Shown here in pieces: positions 6,322 to 7,543 of a stretch of DNA of 7,543 nt. Each line of letters begins with the position of its first letter. Positions within the stretch are counted from its first letter, which is position 1. Made by a program: the position numbers and the translations under genes. This DNA comes from Sphingomonas sp. (GTDB lineage Bacteria > Pseudomonadota > Alphaproteobacteria > Sphingomonadales > Sphingomonadaceae): positions 1-7,543 of the forward strand of contig JASLBO010000253.1 in assembly GCA_030146605.1 (NCBI GenBank). The letters run 5' to 3'. A model generated the notes under the pieces. It had not been told where the DNA came from, ran no database searches, and worked only from the letters and a program-made list of their open reading frames with translations.

Positions 6322-7543
6322 ACCATTCGTCGCGGCGCATCAATTGATCATACTCTGCATAAGGCGCGTAATCGGGGTGCAGCTTGGCGGTGAACGGCGC
6401 GTCCCCGGTCAGCCACATCCGCGCCGCGCCTTCGAACTGCGCCACTGCCCGATCGATGAACTCGTCCGCCGGCAAATAATCGCGCCGCTTCGGATCGCAC
6501 GGGCTCTCGACATAGCCGAACGCCCCGCGGCTGTTCTTCGACAGCGACCAATATTCGAACTGCTTCGCCCGCCCCATGATTCCGTCGAACCCGCCACGCT
6601 CGGCGATCAGCCCGAGCAGTCCGAGCTGCAGGCTGAACCCTTCGCGCACCGCGGCGAGGCTCGGCGGCTTGCCGGTCTTGTAGTCGACGATCGCAAGGCT
6701 GCCGTCCCCCATCCGGTCGATCCGGTCGAAGGTGCCGCTCAGCTCGACGCCGGCGAACGGGATCACGCCGCGCTTCTCGACCGCGATCACCTTGCGTGCC
6801 GGATCGACCGCGATCTGCGTGGCGATCCAGTCGACTGCCTCCGTCAGCCGCGGCGCCCAGAGCGCGCGCATCATCGGATGCGTTCGCTCGTCCCGCAGCA
6901 TGGCGTCGGCGCGCTCGCGCAATTTCTCCGGCGCGCAATCGTCCTCGGCGAACCAGCGCTCGAGCACCGCATGCACCGCGGTGCCGCGCCACGCCGCGCT
7001 CGGATCGGCGTCGACCGGGTCGAGCGGCATCAGCCGCAGCATCCGCCGGGCGTAGAAGGCGTACGGATCCGCCTTGAGCCGGTCGACCTCGGTAACCGAC
7101 AGCATCTTGGGCCGGAGCGCGACCGGCGGCTGCGGCGCCGGTCGCTCGGCCGGCTTATGGTCGCCAGGATCGTCGATCCCGCGCAGCCACGCCGCAATCT
7201 CGCCGGCGCGCGTCAGCCCGCCCGACAATGCTTCGAGCCGCAGCCAGAAGCGCGACGCGATCGTCGGCGCGCTGGCGTCGCGCCGGGCGCGGGTCAACAG
7301 CACCTGCGGCGCCCCCAGCCCGCCGGCGAGGTCGTGCGCCGAAAGCCCGATACGGCGCTCCAGTCCCGGCAGACCCAGCTCGGCGCGGATTCGCGGCGCC
7401 AGCCACGGGTCGGGCGCGGGCAGCCCCGGCCACACGCCTTCGTTCAACCCGCCGAGGATCATCAGATCGGCGGTCTGCAACCGCGCCTCGATCAGCCCGA
7501 GGATCGCAAGCCGCGGATGCCCGCCCTGCGGCGGCCGCACCGC
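6308..7543 (-). CDS. addB: Double-strand break repair protein AddB, C-terminal part (cut by window edge)
   Basis: 411 codons are visible, ending at TGA 6310-6308. The frame is open through the right edge, and the GTG at 7540 is an internal Val, not a start. Visible parts are the end of the inactivated helicase-like region (HPRLAILGLIEARLQ, then GGLNEGVWPGLPAPDPWL) and the RecB-type nuclease domain: LSVTEVDRLKADPYAFYARR (7096-7037), GTAVHAVLERW with the catalytic His (6973), GTFDRID with Asp (6727), and IVDYKTG with Asp (6685) and Lys (6679), then FSLQLGLLG. AddB partners AddA in the end-resecting helicase-nuclease; by family knowledge it recognises Chi and cuts the 5'-ended strand. The cysteine before PY(A/R)F that helps hold an iron-sulfur cluster in Bacillus AddB is Asp here. 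It precedes addA and overlaps it by 14 bases, so the two are one operon. Confidence 0.95.
   Translation of the reverse strand, partial: AVRPPQGGHPRLAILGLIEARLQTADLMILGGLNEGVWPGLPAPDPWLAPRIRAELGLPGLERRIGLSAHDLAGGLGAPQVLLTRARRDASAPTIASRFWLRLEALSGGLTRAGEIAAWLRGIDDPGDHKPAERPAPQPPVALRPKMLSVTEVDRLKADPYAFYARRMLRLMPLDPVDADPSAAWRGTAVHAVLERWFAEDDCAPEKLRERADAMLRDERTHPMMRALWAPRLTEAVDWIATQIAVDPARKVIAVEKRGVIPFAGVELSGTFDRIDRMGDGSLAIVDYKTGKPPSLAAVREGFSLQLGLLGLIAERGGFDGIMGRAKQFEYWSLSKNSRGAFGYVESPCDPKRRDYLPADEFIDRAVAQFEGAARMWLTGDAPFTAKLHPDYAPYAEYDQLMRRDEWYGRE

Noticed and set aside
4294..6393. A 699-codon open frame on the plus strand opposite addA
   Set aside because: It lies wholly antisense to addA, which has every helicase and nuclease motif. 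Its product is Arg/His/Gln-rich low-complexity sequence with no recognisable family, as expected of a mirror frame in GC-rich coding DNA.

Overview
The window is a high-GC stretch in which every supportable gene lies on the minus strand. It looks like an alphaproteobacterium, most likely a sphingomonad. The evidence is the GC-rich codon use, AddA and AddB proteins of alphaproteobacterial type, the addB-addA-trxA order, and a secreted family 92 glycoside hydrolase of the kind found in sphingomonad polysaccharide-use loci. The species assignment is inference.

Read in the direction of transcription (high to low coordinates), the layout is as follows. (1) 7543-6308 holds the C-terminal part of addB, cut by the window edge. 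(2) 6321-2893 holds complete addA, overlapping the end of addB by 14 bases. (3) 2896-2868 holds a good sigma70-type promoter that starts on the addA stop codon and serves (4) trxA at 2841-2521, which is followed by (5) a strong intrinsic terminator at 2472-2441. (6) 2440-2284 is a non-coding leader with a possible promoter and inverted-repeat operator, a small hairpin and a clear ribosome binding site. (7) 2283 to the left edge holds a secreted GH92 alpha-mannosidase-like gene.

AddB and AddA form a helicase-nuclease that processes double-strand break ends for RecA-dependent repair. TrxA is the general cytosolic thiol-disulfide reductant. These three are housekeeping genes. The GH92 gene has its own leader and is separated from them by the trxA terminator, so it is a separate transcription unit with an unrelated, probably periplasmic, sugar-processing role.

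Two points are unusual. First, the GH92 protein has Gln (residue 636) where most family members have the general-acid Glu in the HGNEP motif. In the known family this change fits enzymes that cleave mannosyl-phosphate rather than ordinary mannosides. Second, GH92 similarity stops abruptly near position 85. The last ~79 bases encode, in a different frame, what looks like an internal piece of a GH2 glycoside hydrolase (KILVPFPVESRLSGV). This points to a deletion junction, or to an assembly error, between two formerly adjacent hydrolase genes. I see no tRNA, rRNA, CRISPR array, insertion sequence or phage gene, and no evidence of an entirely new system.
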